Of a stretch of 64,000 nt of DNA, positions 43,542-52,909 are shown piece by piece. The DNA is from CAIRDP01 sp037138335 (GTDB lineage: Bacteria > Bacteroidota > Bacteroidia > Bacteroidales > FEN-979): assembly GCA_037138335.1 (NCBI GenBank), contig JBAXIO010000002.1, forward strand, positions 275,613 through 339,612, read 5' to 3'. The notes beneath the pieces were generated by a model. That model ran no database searches and had not been told where the DNA came from. It saw only the letters and a program-made list of their open reading frames with translations. Position 1 is the first letter of the stretch. Each line of letters begins with the position of its first letter. The position numbers were made by a program, and so were the translations under genes.

Positions 43542-45398
43542 ATGGTGTTCAGGAGGTTTTTATCGGTGTTTGGATTTCTCTCGGTTTTTGCAGCCGGATA
43601 CGCCCAGGATGTCAGCTTCCAGGGATCGGCCAAATCAACTGTAAGCGTCGGGGAATCATTCACTTTAACCTATACCCTTAACAGTCAGGGGGGGGACTTC
43701 AGGGGGCCAAGGCTGAATGGCTTTGATGTGATCAGCGGACCTTTTACTTCAACTTCTTCAAGTATCCAGTCAGTCAACGGCCGTACCACCATGTCGGTCA
43801 GGTACTCATTCCAGTACATCCTTCAGGCTAATAAAGAAGGAACTTTTGACATACCTCCTGCAACGGTCATCGTTGACCGGCGTACCATAACATCCAACTC
43901 CCTTACAATAAAAGTGGCCAGGAATTCTTCCAGCCAGCCAGGTGGAAACGCCGGCCAGTCATCGGGAAACTCCCAGCAGCAGGGGAATGCGCAGACCAAC
44001 CCGAATGATGTTATGCTGAAAGCATACGTAAGCAATTCTAACCCCCTGCAGGGAGAAGGGATCTCGGTAACATATAAGATCTTTACCAAGGTACCTGTAT
44101 CTCAGATTATGTTTTCGAAAGAACCTTCATTTCCGGGGTTCTGGTCACAAAACCTCACGAAGGAGAAGGAAAAACTGCAGCAGTACAACCAGGTTATTGA
44201 CGGCCAGCAATATATTGTCGCTGACCTGCGGAAGTATACCTTATTCCCTCTGAAAAGCGGGAAACTTATAATTGAACCGCTAGAACTGGAGTGCCAGGCA
44301 CAGATCAAGAGACAATCCAAATCAAGGACAGGCGATCCTTTTTTCGACGATTTCTTTAACGACAGCTTTTTTAACACTTCTTACACTCCCGTTGAAAAAT
44401 CTCTCAGGGCCAGCCCGCTTATCATTAATGTGAGGCCCCTGCCTGCTTCGGGAGTACCGGCGGATTATGCGGGAGCTGTGGGAAATTTCAATTTCCATAC
44501 CGAGATTGACCGTACAAAAGTTAAAACCAACGAAGCAATAAACCTGAAGTGCGTCGTTAGCGGCGAAGGGAACCTTCAGCTGATCGATAAGCTCAATATT
44601 GCTTTCCCGCCCGATTTTGAAACATATGATCCCAAGATTTCCAACGACATCAGGTCATCTGAGAAAGGAGTCAGTGGTTCCCAGGTGTTTGAATATCTCA
44701 TCATACCGCGAAAACCCGGGAAATTCACCCTGAAACCCATTTCATTTTCTTTTTATGACCTGAAGAAAATGAAATATATCACTCTTACAAGCCCTGAGTA
44801 TACCATCGAAGTTGAAAAAGGAAGCGGCGAGGCAGCAAATGTTACCTATACCGGGGCTAACCATGAGGAAATAAAATATATCGGAAGCGATATCCGGCAT
44901 ATTAAAAACCAGGTCTTTGCCCTTTCAACAGGGGGGGATTATTTTTTCGGTTCCATTGCATTTATTTTATGGCTCATCTTACCATTGGCCGTATTCGTAA
45001 CGTTTGTACTGCTGTTCAGGAAATTCAGTGAACGCAGGAGCGATGTTGTTCTCATGAAAAACCTCAGGGCCACTAAAGTTGCAAGGAAACGCCTGAGGAA
45101 AGCCGAAATTTATTTTAAAGAACAGAAACAACTTGAGTTCTATGTTGAGATATCCCAGGCTTTATGGGGGTACCTTAGCGACAAATTCAGTTTGCCCATT
45201 GCAGAACTTTCCATCGATACGGTAAGGCAAACACTGATCAATAAAGAAGTAGGAGAGGAACTGATCCAGAATTTTCTCGATACCCTGAATAATACCGAAT
45301 ATGCCCGTTTCGCTCCCGGAGAAAAATCGGTTAACATGGAACGCATATACAATGAAGCACTTGCAGTAATTTCAAGAATAGAAAGGGAATTGAGATGA
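43542..45398 (+). CDS. batD: BatD (oxygen-tolerance protein)
   Basis: 618 residues from the ATG at 43542, which gives a clean signal peptide (MVFRRFLSVFGFLSVFAAGYAQ); a TTG seven codons upstream is less likely. The BatD N-terminal domain follows (VSFQGSAKSTVSVGESFTLTYTLN) with Ser/Gly/Gln-rich linkers (residues ~140-155), a second beta domain, a membrane helix late in the protein (GSIAFILWLILPLAVFVTFVLLF) and a cytoplasmic helical tail. It overlaps batE by 4 nt. Confidence 0.9.
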   Translation: MVFRRFLSVFGFLSVFAAGYAQDVSFQGSAKSTVSVGESFTLTYTLNSQGGDFRGPRLNGFDVISGPFTSTSSSIQSVNGRTTMSVRYSFQYILQANKEGTFDIPPATVIVDRRTITSNSLTIKVARNSSSQPGGNAGQSSGNSQQQGNAQTNPNDVMLKAYVSNSNPLQGEGISVTYKIFTKVPVSQIMFSKEPSFPGFWSQNLTKEKEKLQQYNQVIDGQQYIVADLRKYTLFPLKSGKLIIEPLELECQAQIKRQSKSRTGDPFFDDFFNDSFFNTSYTPVEKSLRASPLIINVRPLPASGVPADYAGAVGNFNFHTEIDRTKVKTNEAINLKCVVSGEGNLQLIDKLNIAFPPDFETYDPKISNDIRSSEKGVSGSQVFEYLIIPRKPGKFTLKPISFSFYDLKKMKYITLTSPEYTIEVEKGSGEAANVTYTGANHEEIKYIGSDIRHIKNQVFALSTGGDYFFGSIAFILWLILPLAVFVTFVLLFRKFSERRSDVVLMKNLRATKVARKRLRKAEIYFKEQKQLEFYVEISQALWGYLSDKFSLPIAELSIDTVRQTLINKEVGEELIQNFLDTLNNTEYARFAPGEKSVNMERIYNEALAVISRIERELR

Positions 45399-46180
45399 GC
45401 GGGAAGTCAAAGTGTACCAACATCCTGAAAGGACTTGTCCTTCTGACAGGCATAGTTGTTTTTTCTTTAACAGCCGGGGCCGCCGAATCCCAGTTGCTGA
45501 TCGCAAAAGGAAATACCGCCTATTCAGCAGGCAAATACCAGGAAGCAATAAGCATATATAAATCACTGGTTTCCCAGGGCTATGAATCCCCTGACCTCTA
45601 TTACAACCTTGGCAATTCGTTTTTCAAACTCAACGATATCCCGCATGCAATAATCTGGTATGAACGGGCAAAAAGACTTGATCCCGGCAATGAAGATGTC
45701 AGTTTCAACCTGAATGTTGCAAACAGCCGGATCACTGATAAAATAGACCCTCTCCCTGAATTTTTTGTAAAGCGCTGGTTCAGAGTCGTTACTGACATTT
45801 TTTCGGTGGATACCTGGTCTGCCTCGGGGATTGCTTTTTTTATTGCCGCCCTATTGTTCTTCTCCCTTTATATCACCTCGAGGGTTCTTATACTGCGTAA
45901 GTTAGGTTTTTGGGGCGGGTTCTCATCCCTGCTGATTTCAGCGGTCTTTCTGCTGTTTGCATGGACCGGCTATCGTTCCCTGAAGTCGGAACAGTCGGGA
46001 ATAATTACGAATCCCACCGTAACAGTTAAAAGTTCCCCCGACGAAAAAAGCACGGATATTTTTGTCATCCATGAAGGATGCAAAATTCAACTCATCGATC
46101 ATATCGGAAACTGGTATGAAATCAGCATTGTTAACGGCAGTGTAGGCTGGGTTGAAGTGTCAAATTTCGAGAAGATCTGA
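45395..46180 (+). CDS. batE: BatE, TPR and SH3-like membrane protein
   Basis: 261 residues. A signal peptide is followed by a TPR block (GNTAYSAGKYQEAISIYKSLV, YNLGNSFFKLNDIPHAIIWYERAKRLDP), two membrane helices (ASGIAFFIAALLFFSLYITSRVL and WGGFSSLLISAVFLLFAW) and a C-terminal SH3-like domain (VTVKSSPDEKSTDIFVIHEGCKIQLID to GSVGWVEVSNFEKI). It overlaps batD by 4 nt and closes the Bat operon. Confidence 0.88.
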   Translation: MSGKSKCTNILKGLVLLTGIVVFSLTAGAAESQLLIAKGNTAYSAGKYQEAISIYKSLVSQGYESPDLYYNLGNSFFKLNDIPHAIIWYERAKRLDPGNEDVSFNLNVANSRITDKIDPLPEFFVKRWFRVVTDIFSVDTWSASGIAFFIAALLFFSLYITSRVLILRKLGFWGGFSSLLISAVFLLFAWTGYRSLKSEQSGIITNPTVTVKSSPDEKSTDIFVIHEGCKIQLIDHIGNWYEISIVNGSVGWVEVSNFEKI

Positions 46181-46219
46181 CCTCACTTTCTTTCATTATT
46201 TTCACTATCTCAATTTTTT

Positions 46220-46250
46220 TTTGCAGATAAGGTTTTTTAATTTATATTTG
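46220..46250 (+). promoter_or_regulatory. Bacteroidota-type promoter for the 942-residue T9SS protein
   Basis: TTTG at 46220-46223 and TATATTTG at 46243-46250 with a 19-nt spacer, a perfect match to TTTG-N19-TAnnTTTG. The ATG is at 46290, giving a leader of about 35 nt. Confidence 0.75.
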
Positions 46251-46289
46251 TTCGTTTAAAGGAGAAACCGTTAAATCAAACCTAAAACT

Positions 46290-49118
46290 ATGAAAAATAG
46301 ACATTTACTCTCTCTATTACGGACCGCTTTCGTTGGATTGTTTTTACTCGTCCTTGCTTCAGTAAACTTTGCCGGCAATCCTGTTGACAAAGGAGCTATA
46401 CGAAATGATGATCCTTTTTATCGTATGAAAGCAAATCAGACCACTGGCGTGATTTCAGCGATGGATGTGCTGAAAGCCCAACAACAGGCAGAGCAGATGC
46501 GCTTAAAATCATCGTCAAGACTGAACCTGAGTTGGGCTCCGCTTGGTCCTACAAACATTGCGGGTCCCATTACGGCTGCAATTTTTGACAACCACGATGC
46601 AACGGGCTATACAATTTATGCAGGGGCCCCTGACGGAGGCGTCTGGCATTCGACGACATTAGGTTTGACCTGGCACCCTCTCAATACGTCCGACGGCAAC
46701 ATTCCCAGAGTTTCCTGCCTCGGCCAGTCAAAAAGCGGTATTATCTATGTCGGTACCGGGCAGGTTTTTAAAAACACTTTCAACAATGGCAACGGTCTGT
46801 ACCGCTCAACCGACGGTATAAACTTTGACCTCGTTCCGGGCACAGCGTTCAATCCTCATTGGCTCGGTATTGCGCAGCTTGCCGCCGATCCCAGGAATGA
46901 GAGAATGTATGTGGCAACCATAGGGGGTGTCTATTACTCTGATAACGGTACAGACTGGCTCACCGCCCTTCCCGGTTACGCGAATGATGTTGCGGTAGGC
47001 AGCGACGGAACCGTCCTTGCTGTTGTAAATGATTCTGTTTATGTTGCGACAGGCGGCGATGTAAATAATTTTGTTCTGCTCAGTACAGGGGATTCTACAA
47101 AACTTCCGAAAAATGGAGTTGGTTGGGTTAGGGTTGCTATCGCTCCTTCAAACCCCCTGGTGATGTACGCATCAATATGCCTTACCTCGGGTTATATGAA
47201 AGGAATATACTGCTCTGTAGACGGTGGAAATAACTGGTCTCTTATATTCCCTGCCAGCACTTCATTCGAACCTTACGGGGTAAACGGTTTTACCTATAAT
47301 GCGATCGCAGTGGTCCCCAATAATCCGGATCAGGTTTTTATCGGTTCGAAAAAGATGTGGCTCGGGCAAAGGGTCCCTGGGCAGACCTATTTTGACTGGG
47401 AAATTGTAAGCGATGGATCCATTCCTCCATCAGATTTAACATTCGCTCCAAACTATCATCATTCATATTCTTTCCTGTCAGGCAACAGCGGCCAGATGTT
47501 AATGGCAACCGATGGTGGTGTTACAGTGGCAACTATCAGGCCCGGTCAGATAATTTACAAGACTTCCTCCCTGAACCTCCAGGTGAGTTGCTTCTCAACA
47601 ATTGCCAATACATACAACAAAAACTATGTCATGGGCGGATCCCTGCATAACGGAACAATTGTCGTTGGAGCTTTCTACCCAAGCCTTGTTAACAATCCGA
47701 TGAACGGTGTCCAGATTTGGAAAGATGGTAACTCCCTGGGCGATGAAGGCCGTTCCGGTGGTACCTGCGCCTGGAGCAAGATAGTCCCAAATATTGTTCT
47801 CTATACCAATACCGATTCCAATTCCTCAACATACCGAACACTTCGCCGCCGTGAACTGATTGACTTGACCTATGACAATGACCCTCTTGGAGCGGATATT
47901 GTTACTGTTTCAGGCAGGAAGATTCCCCTGGCCCTGGCTGAAAGCTTTAATTACACCTACACCCGTGACAGCGTGAAATTCTACAACACATCTGAGACCA
48001 CGCCTATCCCGGCAGGCACTCCTATCACAGCATTAAGTAAAAACGGCAGTTTCCCGTTTGTTTATACCACAACCAAGATCATTCGGCCACAGGACAGCAC
48101 AATGGTACCTGATCTTGTTGCAGCCAGATTCTTTTTGAGCACAACAAAAAATGGCCAGAAAGGGGTTTTCATGTCAAAGGTCATGCTGCAGTTCGACCAC
48201 GTAGCACAATGGTTCCTGGTATACAAGGATATTTCTCCCCTTGCTTACGGAGATATCTGTACCATCAAAGTTTCAGACGATATGAATACACTTTGGATGG
48301 GAACAACAAATGGACATATTTACAGGGCAAGCAACCTGCTTTTAGCCCACGATTCTGCAACAGCCGATTATAATAGCCCTACTTTCATAGTAAGTAATGA
48401 TACATTGCAGGGGCTTCCGTTTGTTGGACGTTATGTCACGGGCATCTCTATTGATCCCAATAATCCCAAGCATGTAATGGTCACTCTGGGCAATTATGGT
48501 AATACAAATTATGTTTATACAACTGATAATGCCCTTGACCAGGTGCCGGTTTGGAGAAATGTCACCGGGAACCTTCCCGGGGCTCCCGTACTGAGCGGAA
48601 TAATCGAAATGCATAGTCAGAACAATGCAATTCTTGGAACAGACTGGGGCATCTTCACCACTTCAAACCTTACAGCTGCTTCCCCGACCTGGGAACCCGA
48701 TATGGCAAATATGGGGAATGTTCCCGTTATGGCCCTTTCACAACAAACCATCCAGGCATACCCAATCCTGAATTACGGAGCTGTTTATGCCGCAACCTGG
48801 GGACTCGGATTTTACAGGGATACTACCTACCTTACCCCGGTAGGGATCGATCCCGGGCCAACAGGCCGGAATTTTAATAATGATCTTAAGATCAGCCCCA
48901 ATCCTGTGAGGGATTATGCCAATGTAACTTACACTCTGAGCCAGACAGCTACAGCCGAGGTATTTGTATTTGACCTGAACGGGACTCTCGTTATGGGTGG
49001 TTCACTTGGAATAAAACCCCAGGGTGAATCAACTTCCCGTATTGATTTTACGTCTCTGCCAGCCGGAATGTATTTTCTGCGGATTAATAATTCAATCGGT
49101 AAAGTTGTCAAGCAGTAA
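46290..49118 (+). CDS. Secreted sortilin/BNR-like repeat protein with T9SS sorting domain
   Basis: 942 residues. A signal peptide is evident in the first 32 residues. The body contains BNR/sortilin-type blades, each around an SxDxGxxW-like box (YSTTLGLTWHPL, SVDGGNNWSLI, DNGTDWLTAL), so a multi-bladed beta-propeller is likely. The last 80 residues form a T9SS sorting domain (LKISPNPVRDYANVTYTL to GMYFLRINNSIGKVVKQ). Predicted to be secreted to the cell surface; substrate unknown. It follows the Bat operon but has its own promoter. Confidence 0.88.
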   Translation: MKNRHLLSLLRTAFVGLFLLVLASVNFAGNPVDKGAIRNDDPFYRMKANQTTGVISAMDVLKAQQQAEQMRLKSSSRLNLSWAPLGPTNIAGPITAAIFDNHDATGYTIYAGAPDGGVWHSTTLGLTWHPLNTSDGNIPRVSCLGQSKSGIIYVGTGQVFKNTFNNGNGLYRSTDGINFDLVPGTAFNPHWLGIAQLAADPRNERMYVATIGGVYYSDNGTDWLTALPGYANDVAVGSDGTVLAVVNDSVYVATGGDVNNFVLLSTGDSTKLPKNGVGWVRVAIAPSNPLVMYASICLTSGYMKGIYCSVDGGNNWSLIFPASTSFEPYGVNGFTYNAIAVVPNNPDQVFIGSKKMWLGQRVPGQTYFDWEIVSDGSIPPSDLTFAPNYHHSYSFLSGNSGQMLMATDGGVTVATIRPGQIIYKTSSLNLQVSCFSTIANTYNKNYVMGGSLHNGTIVVGAFYPSLVNNPMNGVQIWKDGNSLGDEGRSGGTCAWSKIVPNIVLYTNTDSNSSTYRTLRRRELIDLTYDNDPLGADIVTVSGRKIPLALAESFNYTYTRDSVKFYNTSETTPIPAGTPITALSKNGSFPFVYTTTKIIRPQDSTMVPDLVAARFFLSTTKNGQKGVFMSKVMLQFDHVAQWFLVYKDISPLAYGDICTIKVSDDMNTLWMGTTNGHIYRASNLLLAHDSATADYNSPTFIVSNDTLQGLPFVGRYVTGISIDPNNPKHVMVTLGNYGNTNYVYTTDNALDQVPVWRNVTGNLPGAPVLSGIIEMHSQNNAILGTDWGIFTTSNLTAASPTWEPDMANMGNVPVMALSQQTIQAYPILNYGAVYAATWGLGFYRDTTYLTPVGIDPGPTGRNFNNDLKISPNPVRDYANVTYTLSQTATAEVFVFDLNGTLVMGGSLGIKPQGESTSRIDFTSLPAGMYFLRINNSIGKVVKQ

Positions 49119-49146
49119 TTATCAGTAACATTATAAAACTCCAGAT

Positions 49147-50649
49147 ATGAAAAGATTTTTATCGGTCCTCTTGCTTTCACTCTTTGCCGCTGTCACAATG
49201 GCTGGAACAGAAGTTTATACTCCTACCCTGAAAACACCGGCCAACAGTGCTGTAGACCAGATGCCTAATGTGACTCTCACCTGGAACGCCATCGTCGGCA
49301 GTACTGGATTGAAATACGAAGTTCAAATTGATTCCAGCGCAAATTTCAATTCCTCCAAGCTCACAGATACCACGCTGACTTTATTAACCGGATACACAAC
49401 CCATGAGTTGTTGTTTGGCGTGAATTATAAGTGGCGCGTGAGGGCTATCGACCTCGGACAAACATCGGCATGGACTGCTGCCCGTTCCTTTACTGTTTTC
49501 AACCAGGTAACCCTGACTTTCCCTAAAAACAATGCAAAAGAAGATACCCTGGGACCAACCCAATCTCTTACATGGTCAAACCTCGTGGCTGGCAAAACAA
49601 TAAGCGGGGTCAAATATTTCGATGTCCAGATTGATACTACCCAGAATTTTAATTCTTCACAATTCCGTTCCGGTACGGTCGCTTCCTCAAAATATACTTT
49701 TAAAATGAACAACCTCAGATTCGGGTATAAATACTATTGGAGAGTGCGTGCACGCCATAGCCTGAGTACCAGCCTTTGGTCAACAGCGTTTAATTTCACC
49801 GTTACAAGTTATATCGTCCCGACAGCCCCGGCAAATAATGCAATTGACCAGTTTCTTAATGTAACGCTTAAATGGAAAGCTGTGAAAGGTTTGCTGGGCT
49901 ATGAATATCAACTTGCTACGGATACCGCTTTTGTCAATGTGATTTCAGGATCTGAAGTGGACACTAATTTCGTGGTTTCCCAGTTTACCATGTTCGGATC
50001 GAAATATTACTGGAGGGCGAGGGGCCGCCATATATCTGATACCATGAACTGGTGCCCTCGTTTTGCCTTTACAACGATCGATAAAGTGAAGATTACCGCA
50101 CCTTCAAATAATTCCACGAATATTCCTGTCAAACCCACAATGAAATGGACCAAACAGACCGGTATCGTTAAATACCAGTTACAGCTTGACCCCAGCGCGG
50201 ATTTCAGCTCAATTTATGTGGACGTTAAACTGGCCGACTCCCTGATCTCTTATGTTTTAACGAAAAAACTGAATAATAATACCAAGTACTACTGGAGAAT
50301 GAGATCTTTTTCTGATTCCAGTATCCCCGACACCAGCGGATGGAGCGATGTTTTCAACTTCACAACATTGATTACAGGTATTGCTGAGAACGGGATATTG
50401 TCAAGCAGCATTTATCCTAACCCCGCTTCAGGAAAGGTTAATATCAAAATGGATCTGGAAGAACCAGTAAAATTGCAGGTTGCGGTTGTTGACCTGCTCG
50501 GAAGTACTTTTATCAGGGAAGATTTTGACCTTAACGCAGGAATCAATGTTCGTGAGCTTAACCTCATGAACCTGAGCAAAGGCGTTTACATCATCCGCCT
50601 GACTTATAACGGGAATGTTGTTAACCACAAACTTATCGTTGACAGGTAG
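49147..50649 (+). CDS. Secreted protein with four Fn3-like repeats and T9SS sorting domain
   Basis: 500 residues with signal peptide MKRFLSVLLLSLFAAVTMAG. Four imperfect repeats of about 90-95 residues follow, each starting near TPxNxAxD and ending YYWRVRARH-S--WS-xFNFT, a fibronectin-III-like pattern. The final 85 residues are a T9SS sorting domain (SSIYPNPASGKVNIKM to GVYIIRLTYNGNVVNHKLIV). Probably a surface adhesive or structural protein. It starts 28 nt after the previous T9SS gene and may be co-transcribed; a strong terminator follows. Confidence 0.88.
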   Translation: MKRFLSVLLLSLFAAVTMAGTEVYTPTLKTPANSAVDQMPNVTLTWNAIVGSTGLKYEVQIDSSANFNSSKLTDTTLTLLTGYTTHELLFGVNYKWRVRAIDLGQTSAWTAARSFTVFNQVTLTFPKNNAKEDTLGPTQSLTWSNLVAGKTISGVKYFDVQIDTTQNFNSSQFRSGTVASSKYTFKMNNLRFGYKYYWRVRARHSLSTSLWSTAFNFTVTSYIVPTAPANNAIDQFLNVTLKWKAVKGLLGYEYQLATDTAFVNVISGSEVDTNFVVSQFTMFGSKYYWRARGRHISDTMNWCPRFAFTTIDKVKITAPSNNSTNIPVKPTMKWTKQTGIVKYQLQLDPSADFSSIYVDVKLADSLISYVLTKKLNNNTKYYWRMRSFSDSSIPDTSGWSDVFNFTTLITGIAENGILSSSIYPNPASGKVNIKMDLEEPVKLQVAVVDLLGSTFIREDFDLNAGINVRELNLMNLSKGVYIIRLTYNGNVVNHKLIVDR

Positions 50650-50663
50650 CCTGCTTGTACAAC

Positions 50664-50699
50664 ATAAAAAAAGCCGTCTTTCAAAAACGGCTTTTTTTA
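50664..50699. terminator. Bidirectional Rho-independent terminator
   Basis: AAAAAAAGCCGT and ACGGCTTTTTTT form a stem around CTTTCAAAA; A-tract on one side and T-tract on the other make it functional on both strands. It lies between convergent T9SS and pyrE genes. Confidence 0.9.
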
Positions 50700-50705
50700 T
50701 GAAGA

Positions 50706-51341
50706 TTATTTTTTATCGAGCCCTTTTTTAAATTCCTGCAGGACCAGAAGGTCGTCTTCATTGATATAATTTATCTCAAGCGCTTTTTTAAGAAGATGAT
50801 CATAGTCGGTAAGTGTGAGCAGGGGGCAGTCTTCATTCTGAAAATTTAACTGCGCAATACCCAGGTTGTATGTGAATATGGCCAGCATGCCTTTGACCTG
50901 GCAGCCTGCGCTTTTAAGGGCTGAAACAGCCCCCAGGCTGCTCGAGCCTGTTGAAATCAGATCTTCCACTATAACAGCCCTCTGGCCGCTGCGGACTTCG
51001 CCTTCGATCTGGTTGGTGAGACCGTGGTCTTTTTTCGATGAACGCACATAAGCGAAAGGCAGTGCAAGCTCCTGGGCGACCAAAGCCCCCTGGGGTATTC
51101 CCCCTGTGGCAACCCCGACGATAAGTTCAGGCTGCCAGCCAAGATGCTCGATGGCAGCGACAAAATTCTGCCGTATAAATGTCCTGATCTCAGGATGTGA
51201 TAAAGTAACCCGGTTGTCGGTATATATCGGGGATTTGATACCCGATGCCCATGTAAACAGATCCTTTGGGCTCAGCTTGACGGCTTTGATCTTTAAAAGC
51301 AGTTCAGCGGTGATCAGCGCGATATCTTCTTTATATATCAT
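50706..51341 (-). CDS. pyrE: Orotate phosphoribosyltransferase PyrE
   Basis: 211 residues. Pyrimidine synthesis: orotate plus PRPP gives OMP. The active-site loop carries SSKKDHGLTNQIEG and the PRPP-binding motif VIVEDLISTGSSS. The frame is open a further 18 codons upstream (51395), but MIYKEDIALITAELLLKIKAV is the family start and a minus-strand -7 box at 51360-51367 lies just ahead, so 51341 is preferred. Confidence 0.95.
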   Translation of the reverse strand: MIYKEDIALITAELLLKIKAVKLSPKDLFTWASGIKSPIYTDNRVTLSHPEIRTFIRQNFVAAIEHLGWQPELIVGVATGGIPQGALVAQELALPFAYVRSSKKDHGLTNQIEGEVRSGQRAVIVEDLISTGSSSLGAVSALKSAGCQVKGMLAIFTYNLGIAQLNFQNEDCPLLTLTDYDHLLKKALEINYINEDDLLVLQEFKKGLDKK

Positions 51342-51359
51342 ATACTTTATTTTACCGCC

Positions 51360-51367
51360 CAAAAGTA
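51360..51367 (-). promoter_or_regulatory. -7 box of pyrE
   Basis: Minus-strand TACTTTTG (TAnnTTTG), 19 nt upstream of the pyrE ATG. No clear -33 box. Confidence 0.5.
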
Positions 51368-51408
51368 CATAAAAAATGAAACCCGTTCCTCTCATCTCTT
51401 CTATTTAC

Positions 51409-51416
51409 TAACTTTG
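51409..51416 (+). promoter_or_regulatory. -7 box of the Nudix gene
   Basis: TAACTTTG (TAnnTTTG), 20 nt before the ATG at 51437, divergent to pyrE. Confidence 0.45.
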
Positions 51417-51436
51417 TTTTTCTTACCGGTTTGTAT

Positions 51437-52126
51437 ATGAAATTCGATATATATTGTGATGAAAACCTGATTACACTGCTCGATTCCAGTCCGGTAAATA
51501 AACGGGATAATGAAACCCAGACCCGGTTCTCCGGTAAGAAATCACTGAATGAAATTGTATCGGGATTTGAAAAAAGCAGCAAAAAGGGCCTGCTTTCGAT
51601 ATGGTCGGATGATAATTTCAACCAGCTCGTAAAAGCCTTTTTTAAGCTTCATGAAACGGTTGAAGCAGCAGGAGGTGTTGTTTTTAATGAACATGGAGAA
51701 ATCCTGTTTATTCACAGGAACGGGAAATGGGATCTTCCCAAGGGGAAAATAAGCGGGAAAGACAGGAGGAAGGCCGAAAAAGGTAAATTCATCAACCCTT
51801 CCGACCCGGGTTATACCGACATCAATTTACAAGTCGCCCGCCTCGCCGCCATCAGGGAGGTTAAGGAAGAAACCGGACTGAAAAACCTTAAGCTGGTCTC
51901 TGAACTTCATTTGACATACCATATTTACTATAATGGTGACCGCAGGTTCATAAAAACTACCCGATGGTTCCGGATGGAAGGAACTACAGCTGACCTGCTT
52001 GTTCCCCAGATAGAAGAAGGGATTATAATTGCCCGTTGGATCCCGGCAAATTCACTTGCATGCATTTTTATGCATACCTACGAGTCACTGAAGCCGCTGA
52101 TTAAATCTGTTCTTGCAAACACATAA
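51437..52126 (+). CDS. Nudix hydrolase with a long insertion in the Nudix box
   Basis: 229 residues. An N-terminal region of about 75 residues has no recognised motif. The Nudix domain starts at AAGGVVFNEHGEILFIHRNGKWDLPKGK. The catalytic half REVKEETGL (R140, E144, E145) is intact, but between the G103 of LPKGK and that helix there are about 36 residues instead of roughly 13, so an extra ~22-residue basic loop (KDRRKAEKGKF...) interrupts the Nudix box. The substrate is probably a nucleoside diphosphate derivative, unproved. The start is taken at the ATG 51437 rather than a TTG two codons earlier. An unrecognised gene follows 17 nt later. Confidence 0.85.
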   Translation: MKFDIYCDENLITLLDSSPVNKRDNETQTRFSGKKSLNEIVSGFEKSSKKGLLSIWSDDNFNQLVKAFFKLHETVEAAGGVVFNEHGEILFIHRNGKWDLPKGKISGKDRRKAEKGKFINPSDPGYTDINLQVARLAAIREVKEETGLKNLKLVSELHLTYHIYYNGDRRFIKTTRWFRMEGTTADLLVPQIEEGIIIARWIPANSLACIFMHTYESLKPLIKSVLANT

Positions 52127-52143
52127 TCAAAGAACCTGACCTT

Positions 52144-52845
52144 ATGGAGCAGCAATCTGTTAAACCGACTGAGCTGGTTAAAGCGTTTATCCGCAAAGCA
52201 TCACTTAAGCAGGAGGTGTACTTTAAAACTCTTGAAGTATTCAATCAGTTTAAAAAGGAGTCGGAAAATTATATAAGCTTATATTCGAAGACGGTCCTGA
52301 CATCAAAATATCCCTTGCTTTTTGAATACAGGGACAGGGGTGATTTTCAGTTTGAGCTGAGGTTCGGATCCGATATACTCATCTTTATGATGCATACCAA
52401 TGTGTTTGAGTTCCCACGCGACCATGAGGTGATGAAGACCGACTATATCCGGGAGGACAAACTCAGGTCATACTGCGGAAATATCATGATCTTCAACTTT
52501 CTTTCCGATTCGTTTAAGTATAGCCGTACCAATGACCTGGGCTACCTGATAGGAAGGCTTTTCGTTAACAGGGAAAATCATTATTTCCTAGAAGGGAAAC
52601 GCGAAGTGGGGTTACTCTATAATAATTTTTCCAATGCCCGGCTGAACATGAAAACAATCCGGTCAATAATTTACTCCAGCATTTTATACACCATTAATTT
52701 TGACCTCCTCACGCCTCCATTCGAAGATTTCAAGGAAGTAACCCAGCAAGAAATGCAGACCCAGCTTGATTCTATGACGATACGCACAGGTAAGCGCATC
52801 GGTTTCCGTTTCCAGGCCGATGAAGCGGGTCAGAACGGGAAATGA
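52144..52845 (+). CDS. Conserved hypothetical protein
   Basis: 233 residues, soluble, no signal peptide, no motif I recognise. It is rich in aromatic residues (F, Y) and has patches FELRFGSDILIFMMHTNVFEFP and YCGNIMIFNFLSDSFKYSRTNDLGYLIGRLFVNRENHYFLEG, suggesting an alpha/beta fold. It lies between the Nudix gene and the amidohydrolase. Codon use looks like its neighbours', so there is no sign of recent transfer. No function is proposed. Confidence 0.7.
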   Translation: MEQQSVKPTELVKAFIRKASLKQEVYFKTLEVFNQFKKESENYISLYSKTVLTSKYPLLFEYRDRGDFQFELRFGSDILIFMMHTNVFEFPRDHEVMKTDYIREDKLRSYCGNIMIFNFLSDSFKYSRTNDLGYLIGRLFVNRENHYFLEGKREVGLLYNNFSNARLNMKTIRSIIYSSILYTINFDLLTPPFEDFKEVTQQEMQTQLDSMTIRTGKRIGFRFQADEAGQNGK

Positions 52846-52909
52846 ATTTTTTTCGCAAAGCGCGAACAGGAAGGAATACCGATTAACAACATCCGTAAAC
52901 ACCAACAAT

